Assembly (NCBI GenBank): GCA_017303875.1
Contig: JAFLBP010000006.1
Span: forward strand, 124,001 to 188,000
Reading direction: 5' to 3'
DNA: 64,000 nucleotides
From: Chitinophagales bacterium
GTDB lineage: Bacteria > Bacteroidota > Bacteroidia > Chitinophagales > Saprospiraceae
A program made the position numbers and the translations under genes. How positions within the stretch are numbered: position 1 is the first letter of the stretch; each line of letters begins with the position of its first letter. The notes under the pieces were generated by a model. That model saw only the letters and a program-made list of their open reading frames with translations. It was not told the DNA's origin and made no database searches. Positions 9,513-19,083 of the stretch are shown in pieces.

Positions 9513-12500
9513 TTATTCAAACTTAACGGTAGTACTGTCGCTGGCCTCGCCAGTCGCATTTTTCACACTAATTTCTACGGTGTTATTGCCTTTTTTGAGC
9601 CGTGCAACAAAGTCAATGCGCTTATTGGCGGCATCAAAAGAAAAGTCCGTGAAGCTTGAGCCATTCACTTTTACCGTTATTTCAGATTTGTTGCCGATGT
9701 TTTCCGTCCGGGCAACTACCTGGGTTCGGCCTTCATTGGGATTCATCGGATTAACGGTAGGCTGAGAGGCGGATTCAATTTTTACGGTTGGCGCAGGCGG
9801 GCCGGCGGGGCCGGGTTGGCGCGTGCTGTATATAATATCCGTTATGGCCGTGGCGCTGCCGGCAGCATTTGTGGCCTCTACCTGAATGGTATTTTTCCCG
9901 GCATTGGGCTTGAAGGTAACGGTTACAATACCCGTTTTGACGTCGTATTGGAAACCGCGCGGCTCCGTTCCATTCACTTTTATTTTTACCCCGTTTCGAT
10001 CAGTTACATTTTTCACCGTCGCCTTGGCTGTGTATAGCTGCGAGCTGGTTTTTTGTCCGCTTTGCGCCGGTGAAGTAAAGGTAACTTCGGGTTTGGCTAC
10101 CGGTGGCGGCGCAGCAGGCCGGAAGGTAACTTCAACCGTTTTTTCGTCGCGACCATCGGCATTGGAAGCCTGCACTGTCAGCGTATTTTTACCACTCAAC
10201 AGCGTTATACCGGCGCTCAATTTGCCACTTCGTTCAAATGCAAAATCGCGCAGAGCGCGGCCATTGTGCAGCACCACAATTTGCCCCTTATCGCTTACAT
10301 TGGTCACAGTTGCCGTGAGGGTAGCTGCAGGCTGACTGATGGTTTCCTGATTGCGCGGCGCGGTGATGGTAATCACCGGCGGGCGGGCGGCGCTGCGGCG
10401 TACATTCACGCTGGCTTCATCGGAGCCACCGCTGTTGCGCGCACTTACACGAATCGTATTCGGGCCATCATTCAAACTGATATCTGCGCTGATTTGTCCG
10501 GCGCGGCCATTGAACTCAAAAGGTATGCTGCGGCCGTTATTGGTCACCGTAACATCGGCTTTGTTGCTCACATTGGTAACGCTTGCTGTCAGGCGGGTGG
10601 TAGCGCTGCCGGTTTCGCTGTTGTTGGCCGGTGCGGTGATGTTTACCTGAGGCGGATTGGCAAGCGGCGCTTTATAACGCACCGTAACACTGGCTTCATC
10701 GGAGCCGCCGCTGTTGCGCGCACTTACACGAATCGTATTCGGGCCTTCAGCAAAGGTAAGATCGGCCGTAACCTGGCCGTTTCGGCCAAAAAACTCAAAA
10801 GGTACATTGCGGCCGTTGAGCGTCACTGTCACCTCAGATTTGTTGGCAACATTGCTGACATTGGCATCCAGGCGGCCGGCAGTACTGCCGGTTTCGCTGT
10901 TGTTGGCCGGCGCATTGATACGCACAACCGGCGGCACAGCTGCGGGCGCTTTATAACGCACCGTCACGCTTGTTTCATCCGAACCATCGCTGTTGCGGGC
11001 GGTCATCCGAATGGTATTTGGGCCTTCAGCCAGGTAGAGCTGTGCGCTTGTTGCACCATTGCGGCCGTTGAACTCGAAGTTTTGCGGACGACCGTTGAGT
11101 GTAAGGGTTACATCTGCCTTGTTCGTTACATTGCTCACGTTAGCGCTCAGGGCTACCGAGCTGGAACTGGTTTCACTGTTGTCCAAAGGTGCAGTAATCA
11201 TAATCACCGGTGGTTTGGGCATGGGTGGCGGTGCTACGTAGTAACGCACTTTGGCCGCATCATCATCAGTGCCATTCGTGGTGCTTACGCGGACACTCAG
11301 CGTATTTTCGCCTTCGCGGAGGAGCAAACTGGCGCGAATCGTCTGGTTGCGGGCATCAAATTCAAAATTGGAAACCGGTTGTCCGTTCAGGAAAACACTG
11401 ATTTCGTTGCGCGCACTCACATTGCGGGTACCGGCGCGCAGGGTAATATCGGGTTTCGACACCGAAGCGCCGTCGAGCGGTTCTATAATGTCTACTTCCG
11501 GACGACGCGGCACATTAATACCGGAAAGCGTAAGTGTTGCGCTCGCTTCATCGTTGCCGTAGCGGTTTTGGGCGCGCAGTACCACGCGGTTTTCGCCATT
11601 GCGGAGTTGCAGGCGGGTACTCAGACGTCCGCTTCGGGTGTCAAAATCAAAATTACTGATATTGCTGCCGTTGAGCGTCAGGGTGATTTCACTGCGGCTG
11701 CTTACATTTAATACATTTGCTTCAAAATCGTATTCGCGCTGCGGGGTGTTTTCGGAGGCGCGTTCCGGGCGGGTGATCCGGATTTCCGGCGCGCGGCCTT
11801 GTGGCTCCTGTTCCTGACGAATGATTTCCACCTCGTCGGAAGCTTCACCGTCCGGGTTGACGGCTTCTACCCGCACGATGTTGCGGCCCGGGCGCAGGCG
11901 CACATTGGCCATCAGGTCATCAGCAAAAGAAAAGCGTTCATTTACTCCATTGACCAAGAGGCGGATGTTGCGCGCTTCGCGCACATTGCGCACCACTGCT
12001 ATGATTTCTGTATTGTCGCTACTGGTCGTGTAAGGCGAGCGCGCCGGAGAAGTGATGCGTACTTCCGGGCGGCGCAGTGCAGGCGGAGGAGGTGGCGGCG
12101 GCGGCGGGACATTGCGTTCTTCCAGTACAATAATTGTCGTTTCATCGGCACGGCCAGCGCGGTTTGACGCCACAATACGCACGTCATTCCGGCCGGGACG
12201 CAAGCGCACATCGGTATTGAAATTGCCGCTGCGGAAATCAAAGGGCTGATTGTTGCCATTAACAAAGCAGCGCACATTCGCCGGGTTATCTACATTCCGG
12301 ATTACGGCACGCACCGGATAAATATTCATCGAAGTGCTGTGCGGGCTGTTGCGCGGATCGGTGAATTCGATTTCCGGTGGACGGGCTTCGCGCTTACGGC
12401 GTTGCAGATCCCAGCGCAGATGCAAGTTGGTGTAATGTTGCCAGTCGTTGCCCGATGTGGCGTTGTTGCTGTTGGTCCAGCGTTGCCCGTCGAGTACATC

Positions 12501-13262
12501 GGTGCGGCTGAACGTTATTTTATGCCCAATACCGATCACAAATCGCGGGGCCACCTGATAACCCAGCTCAAAACCGGCGCCTGGCATCAGGCCGAGCCGA
12601 AGGGAATTGTCGGTAAAACCATCGGCATAGGATTCGTAGGTATTGTCGCGCAGGGCACTCAGGTCGGCGAGCACATCGCGACGGGAGCCGTTGGCGTTAA
12701 TGGGCAGGTAATTGTAGGTATTATCAAAGTCGTCAAGCTGATTGGTGCGCGTGCGGTATACATCCAAGCCGATGCCACCAAACAGAGAAAATACAATTCC
12801 GGTGCGCTCGCGCAGGCGATTGAAGGTGAACACGCCTTCTAAGCCCAGTTCGCCCATGGTATGCCGGTAATTGCTGTACACAAAGGAGGAATCGTTGGGG
12901 CTGCTGCGGTCGATCAGGTAATTCAGGGCCGGATCGGATGAGCCGTTGAGGGCTTCATTTTTTTGCAGGCCAAAAGCACGTTTAAAATCGGCGCCATAAG
13001 TACGCGTGAGCAGGGCGCGACCGCGCAGGTCGAAAGAAAGCGCGGCGCCTGGCCGGTAGTAGAGGTTTTTGCCCAAGGTTGCGCCAAAGCCCCATCCGTT
13101 GAACTGCGTGCGCACATCGGCACTTTGATAGGCCAGCCCGGCATCAAGGCCGAAGGTGACCCATCCGGGTTGGCGGGCGCTGAAATGACTGTTGGAATTT
13201 TGAGCACTGGCGAAGGGGAGCAGGGCTATGAGCAGCCCGAGGAGCGTGCATAATTTTTTCAT
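9513..13262 (-). CDS. Large exported protein: N-terminal barrel-like domain and ten Ig-like repeats
   Basis: 1,249 residues. Signal peptide MKKLCTLLGLLIALLPFASA, then about 270 residues resembling an outer-membrane beta-barrel (WVTFGLDAGLAYQ..., GIGHKITFSR), a PPPPPPPP linker, and ten consecutive Ig-like repeats of about 85-95 residues (about 310-1249). Each has the pattern PxVxIxxP ... VxNVxxKxxVxVxxNG ... FxF ... GxNTIxVxAxNxxGxDE. Repeats 5-7 are nearly identical, including at DNA level (about 10,381-11,100), suggesting recent expansion or gene conversion. There is no T9SS sorting domain; the barrel would place the stalk at the outer membrane. Likely an adhesin or structural stalk; function unproven. 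The start at 13262 follows the signal peptide; a longer frame (to 13346) is unlikely. Confidence 0.8.
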   Translation of the reverse strand: MKKLCTLLGLLIALLPFASAQNSNSHFSARQPGWVTFGLDAGLAYQSADVRTQFNGWGFGATLGKNLYYRPGAALSFDLRGRALLTRTYGADFKRAFGLQKNEALNGSSDPALNYLIDRSSPNDSSFVYSNYRHTMGELGLEGVFTFNRLRERTGIVFSLFGGIGLDVYRTRTNQLDDFDNTYNYLPINANGSRRDVLADLSALRDNTYESYADGFTDNSLRLGLMPGAGFELGYQVAPRFVIGIGHKITFSRTDVLDGQRWTNSNNATSGNDWQHYTNLHLRWDLQRRKREARPPEIEFTDPRNSPHSTSMNIYPVRAVIRNVDNPANVRCFVNGNNQPFDFRSGNFNTDVRLRPGRNDVRIVASNRAGRADETTIIVLEERNVPPPPPPPPPALRRPEVRITSPARSPYTTSSDNTEIIAVVRNVREARNIRLLVNGVNERFSFADDLMANVRLRPGRNIVRVEAVNPDGEASDEVEIIRQEQEPQGRAPEIRITRPERASENTPQREYDFEANVLNVSSRSEITLTLNGSNISNFDFDTRSGRLSTRLQLRNGENRVVLRAQNRYGNDEASATLTLSGINVPRRPEVDIIEPLDGASVSKPDITLRAGTRNVSARNEISVFLNGQPVSNFEFDARNQTIRASLLLREGENTLSVRVSTTNGTDDDAAKVRYYVAPPPMPKPPVIMITAPLDNSETSSSSVALSANVSNVTNKADVTLTLNGRPQNFEFNGRNGATSAQLYLAEGPNTIRMTARNSDGSDETSVTVRYKAPAAVPPVVRINAPANNSETGSTAGRLDANVSNVANKSEVTVTLNGRNVPFEFFGRNGQVTADLTFAEGPNTIRVSARNSGGSDEASVTVRYKAPLANPPQVNITAPANNSETGSATTRLTASVTNVSNKADVTVTNNGRSIPFEFNGRAGQISADISLNDGPNTIRVSARNSGGSDEASVNVRRSAARPPVITITAPRNQETISQPAATLTATVTNVSDKGQIVVLHNGRALRDFAFERSGKLSAGITLLSGKNTLTVQASNADGRDEKTVEVTFRPAAPPPVAKPEVTFTSPAQSGQKTSSQLYTAKATVKNVTDRNGVKIKVNGTEPRGFQYDVKTGIVTVTFKPNAGKNTIQVEATNAAGSATAITDIIYSTRQPGPAGPPAPTVKIESASQPTVNPMNPNEGRTQVVARTENIGNKSEITVKVNGSSFTDFSFDAANKRIDFVARLKKGNNTVEISVKNATGEASDSTTVKFE

Positions 13263-13340
13263 AGATAAGCGGGTTGGTGGTGGCGCTTGTTGGTTTTGTG
13301 AAGCAAGGTTCGGGTTTTTTGGGCTGAAAACACAAGCAAA

Positions 13341-13375
13341 AGGCATGGATTTATTATAATTTTAATCCATGCCTT
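13341..13375 (-). terminator. Hairpin terminator after the DUF3298 lipoprotein gene
   Basis: AGGCATGGATT pairs with AATCCATGCCT around an AT-rich loop and is followed on the minus strand by TTTT. A second small stem (GCCTTTTAA/TTAAAAGGC) lies at 13383-13403. Confidence 0.55.
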
Positions 13376-13439
13376 AAGAGATGCCTTTTAAATGTTAAAA
13401 GGCGGCCGTATTTTGATTAAACGTTTTGTCAACAGGCGC

Positions 13440-14615
13440 TTATTTCATTAAAGCCTTGATTTCACTGAAAGGAACAAATAAGCGGATTTCACCTGCCGCA
13501 TAAGCAGCCACTTCGTAGGGCGGGTAATCAAAAATTATCCCCTGCTCGGTGATGCCCACATTGGTGGTAAAGGGAATTTCCTCCACGAGGTAATAACCGT
13601 CGTCTTCCAGCACATCCCCGGCTTCGAGGCCGCTGTACCGACGGGCGGCAGCCTGCAAGTGCGGCAAGAGGGCGGTTTCATAACCCGGCTTGAGTACATC
13701 ATCGAGGGTAAGGGCGCGCTTCTGGCGCAGGTCGTAGGTAAACAGGGCGGCGGCCGACATACCATGCGCACCGCCGGTGTAGATATAGTCGGAAATAGCC
13801 ACCACTAATCGGCCATTGTCGTTGTATAAAATTTCGTTGCTGGTCGCAAAATCTCGATTATACATAAACCCGTAATCGCCTTTAAGTTCCGGGTCTTTAT
13901 CCGCCTCGGTCATTTCTTCTTTATAGGCAGCGAAGCAGTTCTTTTTGTTGATTTCAAAAAGTTGCTGAATCGTGGTCGGCTTTTGCGGCAAGGAGTCGGC
14001 GCCCAGTATGGACAGCCATTGCTGGTTCAGGTAAGTATTCAGTTCGGCATTTGCCGAATTTGGCACAAGCACGGAAATGCTGTAATTGCAGGCTACTTCG
14101 GAAGTATCTGCATTTTCGGGCCAGTGCATAACGGCATTCAACTCCAGCGGGGTAAAATTCAATTCCGGATTGCCGGGACGCAGGGCAAAGAGCGCTTTGG
14201 TACTGAGGTTGCTGCCCGTGTATTCGCCTTTGAAGCCATCGGTGCCCCATTTGCCTTTCCACATCGGGGCGAGGGTATCCTGAATTTTCGTCGGGCGCTC
14301 TTCCAGAATAATATTTCCGGTAGAATCAATGTAACCCCAGCATTCGCGGGGAGCGAGGTCGGGTTGTCCATCGACATAATACATACCGTTGAAATAGAAA
14401 GAAGACTCCATGGCGCTGGGCGGCTTGAATGCTTCGAGGTGCATGGTCACGGCAGTTTCGCCGCGTTTGCCTTTCAGATAATAATAGCCGCTTTTAAGGG
14501 CTTCTGTGTTGCCGCTGGCTTTATTTTCATTGGAATTGCCCTTGCAGGCAAAAAGGCTAAGCCCGCCCAAAAACGCGAGCAGGGCGAAAGGGGTGTATCG
14601 CAGAGTAAGGTGCAT
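13440..14615 (-). CDS. DUF4163/DUF3298 domain lipoprotein
   Basis: 391 residues with a lipoprotein signal peptide ending in LSLFAC (lipid Cys about 24) and a Ser/Asn-rich linker. The C-terminal half has the DUF4163-DUF3298 (RsiV-like) pattern, including YIYTGGAHGM (about 278-287), FTYDLRQKRALTLDDVLKPG, and a terminal VPFSEIKALMK. Members of this family bind muropeptides or lysozyme in Gram-positives; in Bacteroidota their role is undefined. It has its own promoter at 14642-14649 and a terminator downstream. Confidence 0.82.
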   Translation of the reverse strand: MHLTLRYTPFALLAFLGGLSLFACKGNSNENKASGNTEALKSGYYYLKGKRGETAVTMHLEAFKPPSAMESSFYFNGMYYVDGQPDLAPRECWGYIDSTGNIILEERPTKIQDTLAPMWKGKWGTDGFKGEYTGSNLSTKALFALRPGNPELNFTPLELNAVMHWPENADTSEVACNYSISVLVPNSANAELNTYLNQQWLSILGADSLPQKPTTIQQLFEINKKNCFAAYKEEMTEADKDPELKGDYGFMYNRDFATSNEILYNDNGRLVVAISDYIYTGGAHGMSAAALFTYDLRQKRALTLDDVLKPGYETALLPHLQAAARRYSGLEAGDVLEDDGYYLVEEIPFTTNVGITEQGIIFDYPPYEVAAYAAGEIRLFVPFSEIKALMK

Positions 14616-14641
14616 GAAAAAGATGTTTTAGAATATGGGAA

Positions 14642-14649
14642 CAAATGTA
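14642..14649 (-). promoter_or_regulatory. -7 promoter element for the DUF3298 lipoprotein
   Basis: The minus strand reads TACATTTG (TAnnTTTG), 26 nt upstream of the ATG. Confidence 0.5.
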
Positions 14650-14717
14650 AAGCGATGCGTGATGAGTGATGAGCGATACACACGGAATTATTTACGGTCG
14701 CGGACAGAGGGCGGCAG

Positions 14718-15542
14718 TTAATTGAATAATGGATGTCGTGGGCGCACGAAAGCACGGGCGCGCAAGTTCAGTTTAGAGTCGTCGAATAAAGTTACCTGAA
14801 GCGTGCAGCTGTCGGGGTTTATATTTTTGGAAACAGGAAAATCAAGCGGCAAAAAACCTGGCTTATTTTGCCCCGGGAAGTTGCCATACGTTTTAATCGT
14901 CCAATAATTGGTGATGAAAAACCAGTTTTCCTCCTTGGCGTGTGAATACCACAAGTGCGGCAACTCCAGGTGTATTTCCTGCAACATAAATGCCGCGAGT
15001 GTGCGCATTTTTAGCGTGCGTAAATGGGTTTCCAGCCCCATACCTTGCCAGCGATACACGCGCTGAACCGAGCCTTCTTTGGCAATAAATTCATATTCAT
15101 CGCCATCCGAATAATTTCTGGAACCGCCTTGTATCGTATCAATACCCACTGGCAAACAGGCGACATCAAGAGAATCAATAAGTTTTTGGAAGCGGAACAA
15201 CATGGATGCCGAACATTTTTCAAGCACAAATTGCGGATTCTGAAGCTGCTCATTGCGGGCATGTAGTACCCCGGTCCAAACACCTGCTTTTTTATAAAAA
15301 TATACAATATGCCGAAAGCTGCCCCAAGCGCCACATCCCTGATAAATGTAACAGGAATCCATATTTTTTAAGGAATCCTGTTGTGCGTCCCGAGCACTCC
15401 AGGCTATTCCGGGTAAGGTAATACTGCTGAGATAAATTGAATCTTCCGGCGACTGCTGCTGCACGCAAAATGGTGCTGTATCCGTTTGGCAAGCCTGCAA
15501 AACGACAATAAAAAGTAAAAAGATACCGGGAAAAAGTTTCAT
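14718..15542 (-). CDS. Hypothetical lipoprotein
   Basis: 274 residues starting MKLFPGIFLLFIVVLQACQT, a lipoprotein signal peptide with lipobox LQAC. The mature part is mixed alpha/beta with pairs of cysteines (DSCYIYQGCGAWGSF); I do not recognise a family. An earlier in-frame ATG at 15560 would only add six residues before the signal peptide. It is divergent from the ECF sigma gene; the 120-bp gap holds the sigma promoter. Confidence 0.7.
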   Translation of the reverse strand: MKLFPGIFLLFIVVLQACQTDTAPFCVQQQSPEDSIYLSSITLPGIAWSARDAQQDSLKNMDSCYIYQGCGAWGSFRHIVYFYKKAGVWTGVLHARNEQLQNPQFVLEKCSASMLFRFQKLIDSLDVACLPVGIDTIQGGSRNYSDGDEYEFIAKEGSVQRVYRWQGMGLETHLRTLKMRTLAAFMLQEIHLELPHLWYSHAKEENWFFITNYWTIKTYGNFPGQNKPGFLPLDFPVSKNINPDSCTLQVTLFDDSKLNLRARAFVRPRHPLFN

Positions 15543-15612
15543 TGATATATGGTGTTTCAAATACCGGTTTTGCTGCTGGCAGTAATAGTGCCGTTGAAAT
15601 AAAACGTTTTTC

Positions 15613-15620
15613 TACTTTTG
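15613..15620 (+). promoter_or_regulatory. -7 promoter element for the ECF sigma factor
   Basis: TACTTTTG (TAnnTTTG) with a TTG at 15594-15596 upstream, 45 nt before the predicted TTG start. Confidence 0.45.
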
Positions 15621-15665
15621 TATACAATACACGCAACCCGTTTTTTTCATTTGCCGTATAGATGA

Positions 15666-16229
15666 TTGAAAGACGAAACCCATTTGGTAAATCTGCCGCA
15701 GGTCATCGAAGGCTGCCGCCAGTTCAGGCGCTCCAGCCAGCACGAGTTGTACATGACATTTTACAATTATGTCATGACGATCGCTACGCGTTATGCTGCC
15801 AATACGGAAACAGCGGAAGAGATTGTCAATGATGCATTTTATAAGGCATTTACGAAAATTGACCGCTACAATGAGGAGGTGCCATTCCGGTTCTGGCTGC
15901 GGCGTATCGCCATCAATACCGCTATTGATCGCTACAGAAGCAACCTTCACGTGCTGCAAACCGTCGAATTACAAACATTCCACGAAGAAGCCAACGACGC
16001 CGGTATTGTAGAGTCGCTCACGCGCGAACAAATCCTGCACCTGCTCGCACAGGTGCCGCCGGCATATCGAACGGTCTTTAATCTTTTTGTCGTCGACGGT
16101 TTTTCCCACGAAGAAATTTCAGAAACCCTCGGCATCAGTGTCGGCGCCTCGAAATCCAACCTGGCCCGCGCCCGCCAACACCTCAAAAAACTACTATCTA
16201 CTGAATCTGAACTCATGCGCAGAATATGA
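15666..16229 (+). CDS. ECF-type RNA polymerase sigma factor
   Basis: 187 residues with sigma region 2 (about 12-85: VIEGCRQFRRSSQHELYMTFY ... NTETAEEIVNDAFYKAF ... FRFWLRRIAINTAIDRYR) and region 4 (about 120-180: REQILHLLAQVPPAYRTVFNLFVVDGFSHEEISETLGISVGASKSNLARARQ split by a short linker). No ATG is available: the frame is closed by a TGA at 15663-15665 and the first start codon is TTG at 15666. Conserved region 2 begins so early that an internal ATG would truncate it. The last bases overlap the next gene (ATGA), implying coupling to its probable anti-sigma partner. Confidence 0.88.
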   Translation: MKDETHLVNLPQVIEGCRQFRRSSQHELYMTFYNYVMTIATRYAANTETAEEIVNDAFYKAFTKIDRYNEEVPFRFWLRRIAINTAIDRYRSNLHVLQTVELQTFHEEANDAGIVESLTREQILHLLAQVPPAYRTVFNLFVVDGFSHEEISETLGISVGASKSNLARARQHLKKLLSTESELMRRI

Positions 16230-17680
16230 GCGACTTCGACAAGCAATGGGCCGATAAACTCAACGAGCCTGAAAATTTTCCGAACCGCGACAAAAACTGG
16301 TCGCAACTCTCCGAACGGCTGGATCATTTCCAAAGCCATCGAACCGACCTGACCCGACAGGTTCGGTACTGGAAAGCCGCAGCTGCCGTACTCGCCATTG
16401 CTACTACCGGGTTTTGCGCACTTTGGGCCAATAGCTACCTGCGACACCAGCGCCTGCTCGAAAATCAAGCACAAATTCAATCCGTCACACAACAAGTTGC
16501 GCCTATAACATCTGATCTCAACACTTTTAGCCCTTCAGAAGCCCAAAATAGTCCCTCCACTACTTTCACTGTCCCTGAATCCGGAGGACATTCGGATCTT
16601 GCTGCCGCAAACACCAAAACAAGCCCTGAAAATACCCCGACCAATAAACAAACCACTGCCGCTGAAAAAAGCGGGCAGCTATCAACGCATAATTACGCCC
16701 CTGTAAAATCACCTTCTAACAAACGTGCTGTACCCGCCGCAGGCAAGCTTGCACCCTCGTCCGCCGATGCAGTAGCGGCGGACGAGCCTGCGGGAACGGG
16801 TGTTTCCAACGCCGCAACAACAACCAACAACGCTGTAGCGGCGCTCCCGCCAACAAGTGCAGGTTCCGACAAACACAACAACACAGCCATTGAACTGCTT
16901 CCTGCCGCAGAAGCCAGCTTGTTGCTTCCGCAAGCCGCCGTTTTGCCGCTCCAATCCGTAGCAACAACACCGACGCCTGTCAATATAGCCCACAGGCGTT
17001 TCCGCCCCAGCTTACAACTCGGGCCGCAGTTTGGTTTGGGCATAAAAAATACGGTTGGCGTAAATCAGGTTCGCAGCGCAGGGTTATTAGCCGAATGCAA
17101 CATTTTACCCGGACTGATGCTCAGCGCTTCTGCCGATTGGCAACAGTACCGCCTGACTTCACAAGATACCTTACCCGATAAAATAAAACCCGGCGGCGGC
17201 CATCATCCGCACAATCCGCCCGGTCCGCAGCAGCCCGATCACAGGCTTACCGAGATCAGTGGCGACTTACGCCAGCAGCAATTCAGCCTCGGCCTGCGCT
17301 ATGCCTTGCCCCTGCGCGGGCGCATTAGCCCTTCCCTGCGCCTGGCACATGTCTGGCTGCATGAAAAAGCGGGCCTGCTCTCTTATGAATTTGAAGATCC
17401 GGATCCGCACGGCCCTGGCCCTGGTCCGCATGCGCCTGAAAAATATATCCTCGCCGAGCGCACCGAAGCCGCCAAAACGGCCAATTGGTGGCGCGCTGGC
17501 GCCGGGCTTGACGTAAAAGTCGGTTCCGGCTGGACCGCCCAGGTCGGTGTTGATTATATGTTCAATACTGCCGGCGTTTCCGGCGGCAACGCGGAAGGAT
17601 GGTATGCGCGCGGAGGGGTTGTTTATCAATTACCCCTCCTGCGCAAAAACTTGTCGGCGCCACGCCTCCGGCAGGGTTAA
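16226..17680 (+). CDS. Probable anti-sigma-like membrane protein with C-terminal barrel-like domain
   Basis: 484 residues. A cytoplasmic N-terminus (1-49, rich in charged residues, with WADKLNEPENF), one transmembrane helix (50-70) and a short coiled segment (71-90). A long Thr/Ala/Asn/Pro-rich low-complexity region (about 90-250) precedes a C-terminal beta-rich domain (about 255-484) with alternating strands like an outer-membrane barrel (LGPQFGLGIKN, SLGLRYALPL, AGAGLDVKVGSGW, YARGGVVYQLPLL). Two Pro/Gly/His-rich loops interrupt it (GGGHHPHNPPGPQQPDH; DPDPHGPGPGPHAPE). Its 4-bp overlap with the sigma gene and topology argue for an anti-sigma role; the barrel on the same chain suggests an envelope-spanning sensor. 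Function is inferred from context. Confidence 0.7.
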   Translation: MSDFDKQWADKLNEPENFPNRDKNWSQLSERLDHFQSHRTDLTRQVRYWKAAAAVLAIATTGFCALWANSYLRHQRLLENQAQIQSVTQQVAPITSDLNTFSPSEAQNSPSTTFTVPESGGHSDLAAANTKTSPENTPTNKQTTAAEKSGQLSTHNYAPVKSPSNKRAVPAAGKLAPSSADAVAADEPAGTGVSNAATTTNNAVAALPPTSAGSDKHNNTAIELLPAAEASLLLPQAAVLPLQSVATTPTPVNIAHRRFRPSLQLGPQFGLGIKNTVGVNQVRSAGLLAECNILPGLMLSASADWQQYRLTSQDTLPDKIKPGGGHHPHNPPGPQQPDHRLTEISGDLRQQQFSLGLRYALPLRGRISPSLRLAHVWLHEKAGLLSYEFEDPDPHGPGPGPHAPEKYILAERTEAAKTANWWRAGAGLDVKVGSGWTAQVGVDYMFNTAGVSGGNAEGWYARGGVVYQLPLLRKNLSAPRLRQG

Positions 17681-17681
17681 G

Positions 17682-19064
17682 TTAAAATACCTCAATTTCC
17701 GCCAAACGCACCTTGGCCCGGCGGGCGCCGAGCAGGCGCACCCTGATTTGGTCGCTGCGTGTATTTTCCGGCAATGTTATCATTTTCCGTGGGCCAATGC
17801 TGGTAGATGCCCCCACCTGGCGATAGGTTTTTGCTTCGGCATCCCAGATGTCAATCACAAAATTGGTTACGTTGTTGCCCTCCGGCAGGTATTCTTTCAA
17901 TTGCACATAGCGCAATTGCTGCGGCTGTTTCCACTGCACTGTAATCACATCGCCTTTTTTCCAAAGCAGTTCCGAGGCGGTTTCGGGCTTGCCATCGTGT
18001 AGTTTGGGTTGTTTGCGCGGGCCTGTTTGTACCTGTGCGTCTGCTACCAGATTTTTACCAAAATACTGTCGGCGCAGCGCGGCAAATTGCATGAGGGCCG
18101 CCGAGTCATTTTCATGAATCAGCCCCCGGCGGTCAGGCGGCACATTCAGGAGCAGGTTGGCGCCATGCCCCACGGAGTTGAGCCAGATATGCATCAGTTG
18201 CTCCGGCGTTTTTACCTTTTCGTCTTCTTCTTTGTGATAAAACCAGCCCGGGCGAATACTCACATCGCATTCGGCGGGAATCCAGGTTTTTCCATTAAAA
18301 TTTCCGTGAAAAAGGCTGTCGTAGGGCGGGCCGCCGGCGCCACGGGTAAAGCCTGCGGTATCCAGCGTCCCCCAGTTGGTTTCGCCCACTAAGCCATTTT
18401 CATTGCCTACCCAGCGGCATCCCGGACCGATGTCGCTAAAAATAACGGCCTTGGGTTGCAGTTTTGCCGCCACCTTTTCAAAGCGTTTGAAATCATATAC
18501 CTGCCTTTTGCCGTTCGGGCCTTCTCCGTTGGCGCCATCCCACCAGAATTCGAAGAGTTTACCATAGCGGGTCATGAGTTCGGTCATGGTATTGACGTAT
18601 ACGTCGTTGTACTCCGGCGTGCCGTATTGCGGGTGGTTTCGATCCCAGGGACTGAGGTAAAAACCCAGCACGAGGCCGTGTTTGCGGCAGGCGGCGGAGA
18701 GTTCGGCCAGCACATCGCCTTTGCCATTTTTCCAGGGCGACTCGCGCACGGTGTGCGTGCTATACGCCGAGGGCCAGAGGCAAAAGCCATCGTGGTGTTT
18801 GGCAGTAATGATCAGGCCGCGCGCGCCGGCAGCTTTGGCAATGCGGCACCATTGTTCGCAATCGAGTTGCGTGGGATTGAACAGGCTTTCCGATTCATCG
18901 CCGTGCCCCCATTCTTTGTCGGTAAACGTATTTGGCCCGAAGTGCAGAAACAGATAAAATTCGCGTTCGTGCCAGACCTGCTGGGCGGCCGTGGGGCGAC
19001 CCGTTTGAGCGCGCAATCCGCAAGTTACAAGCAGCAAAATGCTCAGGGTAAAAATTTGTCGCAT
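17682..19064 (-). CDS. Alpha-L-fucosidase, glycoside hydrolase family 29
   Basis: 460 residues with signal peptide (1-19, ending LRAQ), so periplasmic or surface. GH29 catalytic barrel: LFLHFGPNTFTDKEWGHG (39-55), KHHDGFCLWPS (89-99), GFYLSPWD, and the nucleophile motif EFWWDG with Asp176. The C-terminal about 120 residues (from VADAQVQTGPRKQPKLHDG) form a discoidin-like beta-sandwich typical of GH29-B enzymes. It removes alpha-linked fucose from glycans. No susCD or other glycosidases are adjacent. The signal peptide fixes the start at 19064; a longer reading frame to 19166 exists. Confidence 0.9.
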   Translation of the reverse strand: MRQIFTLSILLLVTCGLRAQTGRPTAAQQVWHEREFYLFLHFGPNTFTDKEWGHGDESESLFNPTQLDCEQWCRIAKAAGARGLIITAKHHDGFCLWPSAYSTHTVRESPWKNGKGDVLAELSAACRKHGLVLGFYLSPWDRNHPQYGTPEYNDVYVNTMTELMTRYGKLFEFWWDGANGEGPNGKRQVYDFKRFEKVAAKLQPKAVIFSDIGPGCRWVGNENGLVGETNWGTLDTAGFTRGAGGPPYDSLFHGNFNGKTWIPAECDVSIRPGWFYHKEEDEKVKTPEQLMHIWLNSVGHGANLLLNVPPDRRGLIHENDSAALMQFAALRRQYFGKNLVADAQVQTGPRKQPKLHDGKPETASELLWKKGDVITVQWKQPQQLRYVQLKEYLPEGNNVTNFVIDIWDAEAKTYRQVGASTSIGPRKMITLPENTRSDQIRVRLLGARRAKVRLAEIEVF

Positions 19065-19083
19065 GGCGGTGTTGTTGAAAATT

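Noticed and set aside
10266..11711. 481-codon plus-strand ORF
   Set aside because: Antisense shadow of the repetitive Ig-like protein; repeats keep the opposite frame open.
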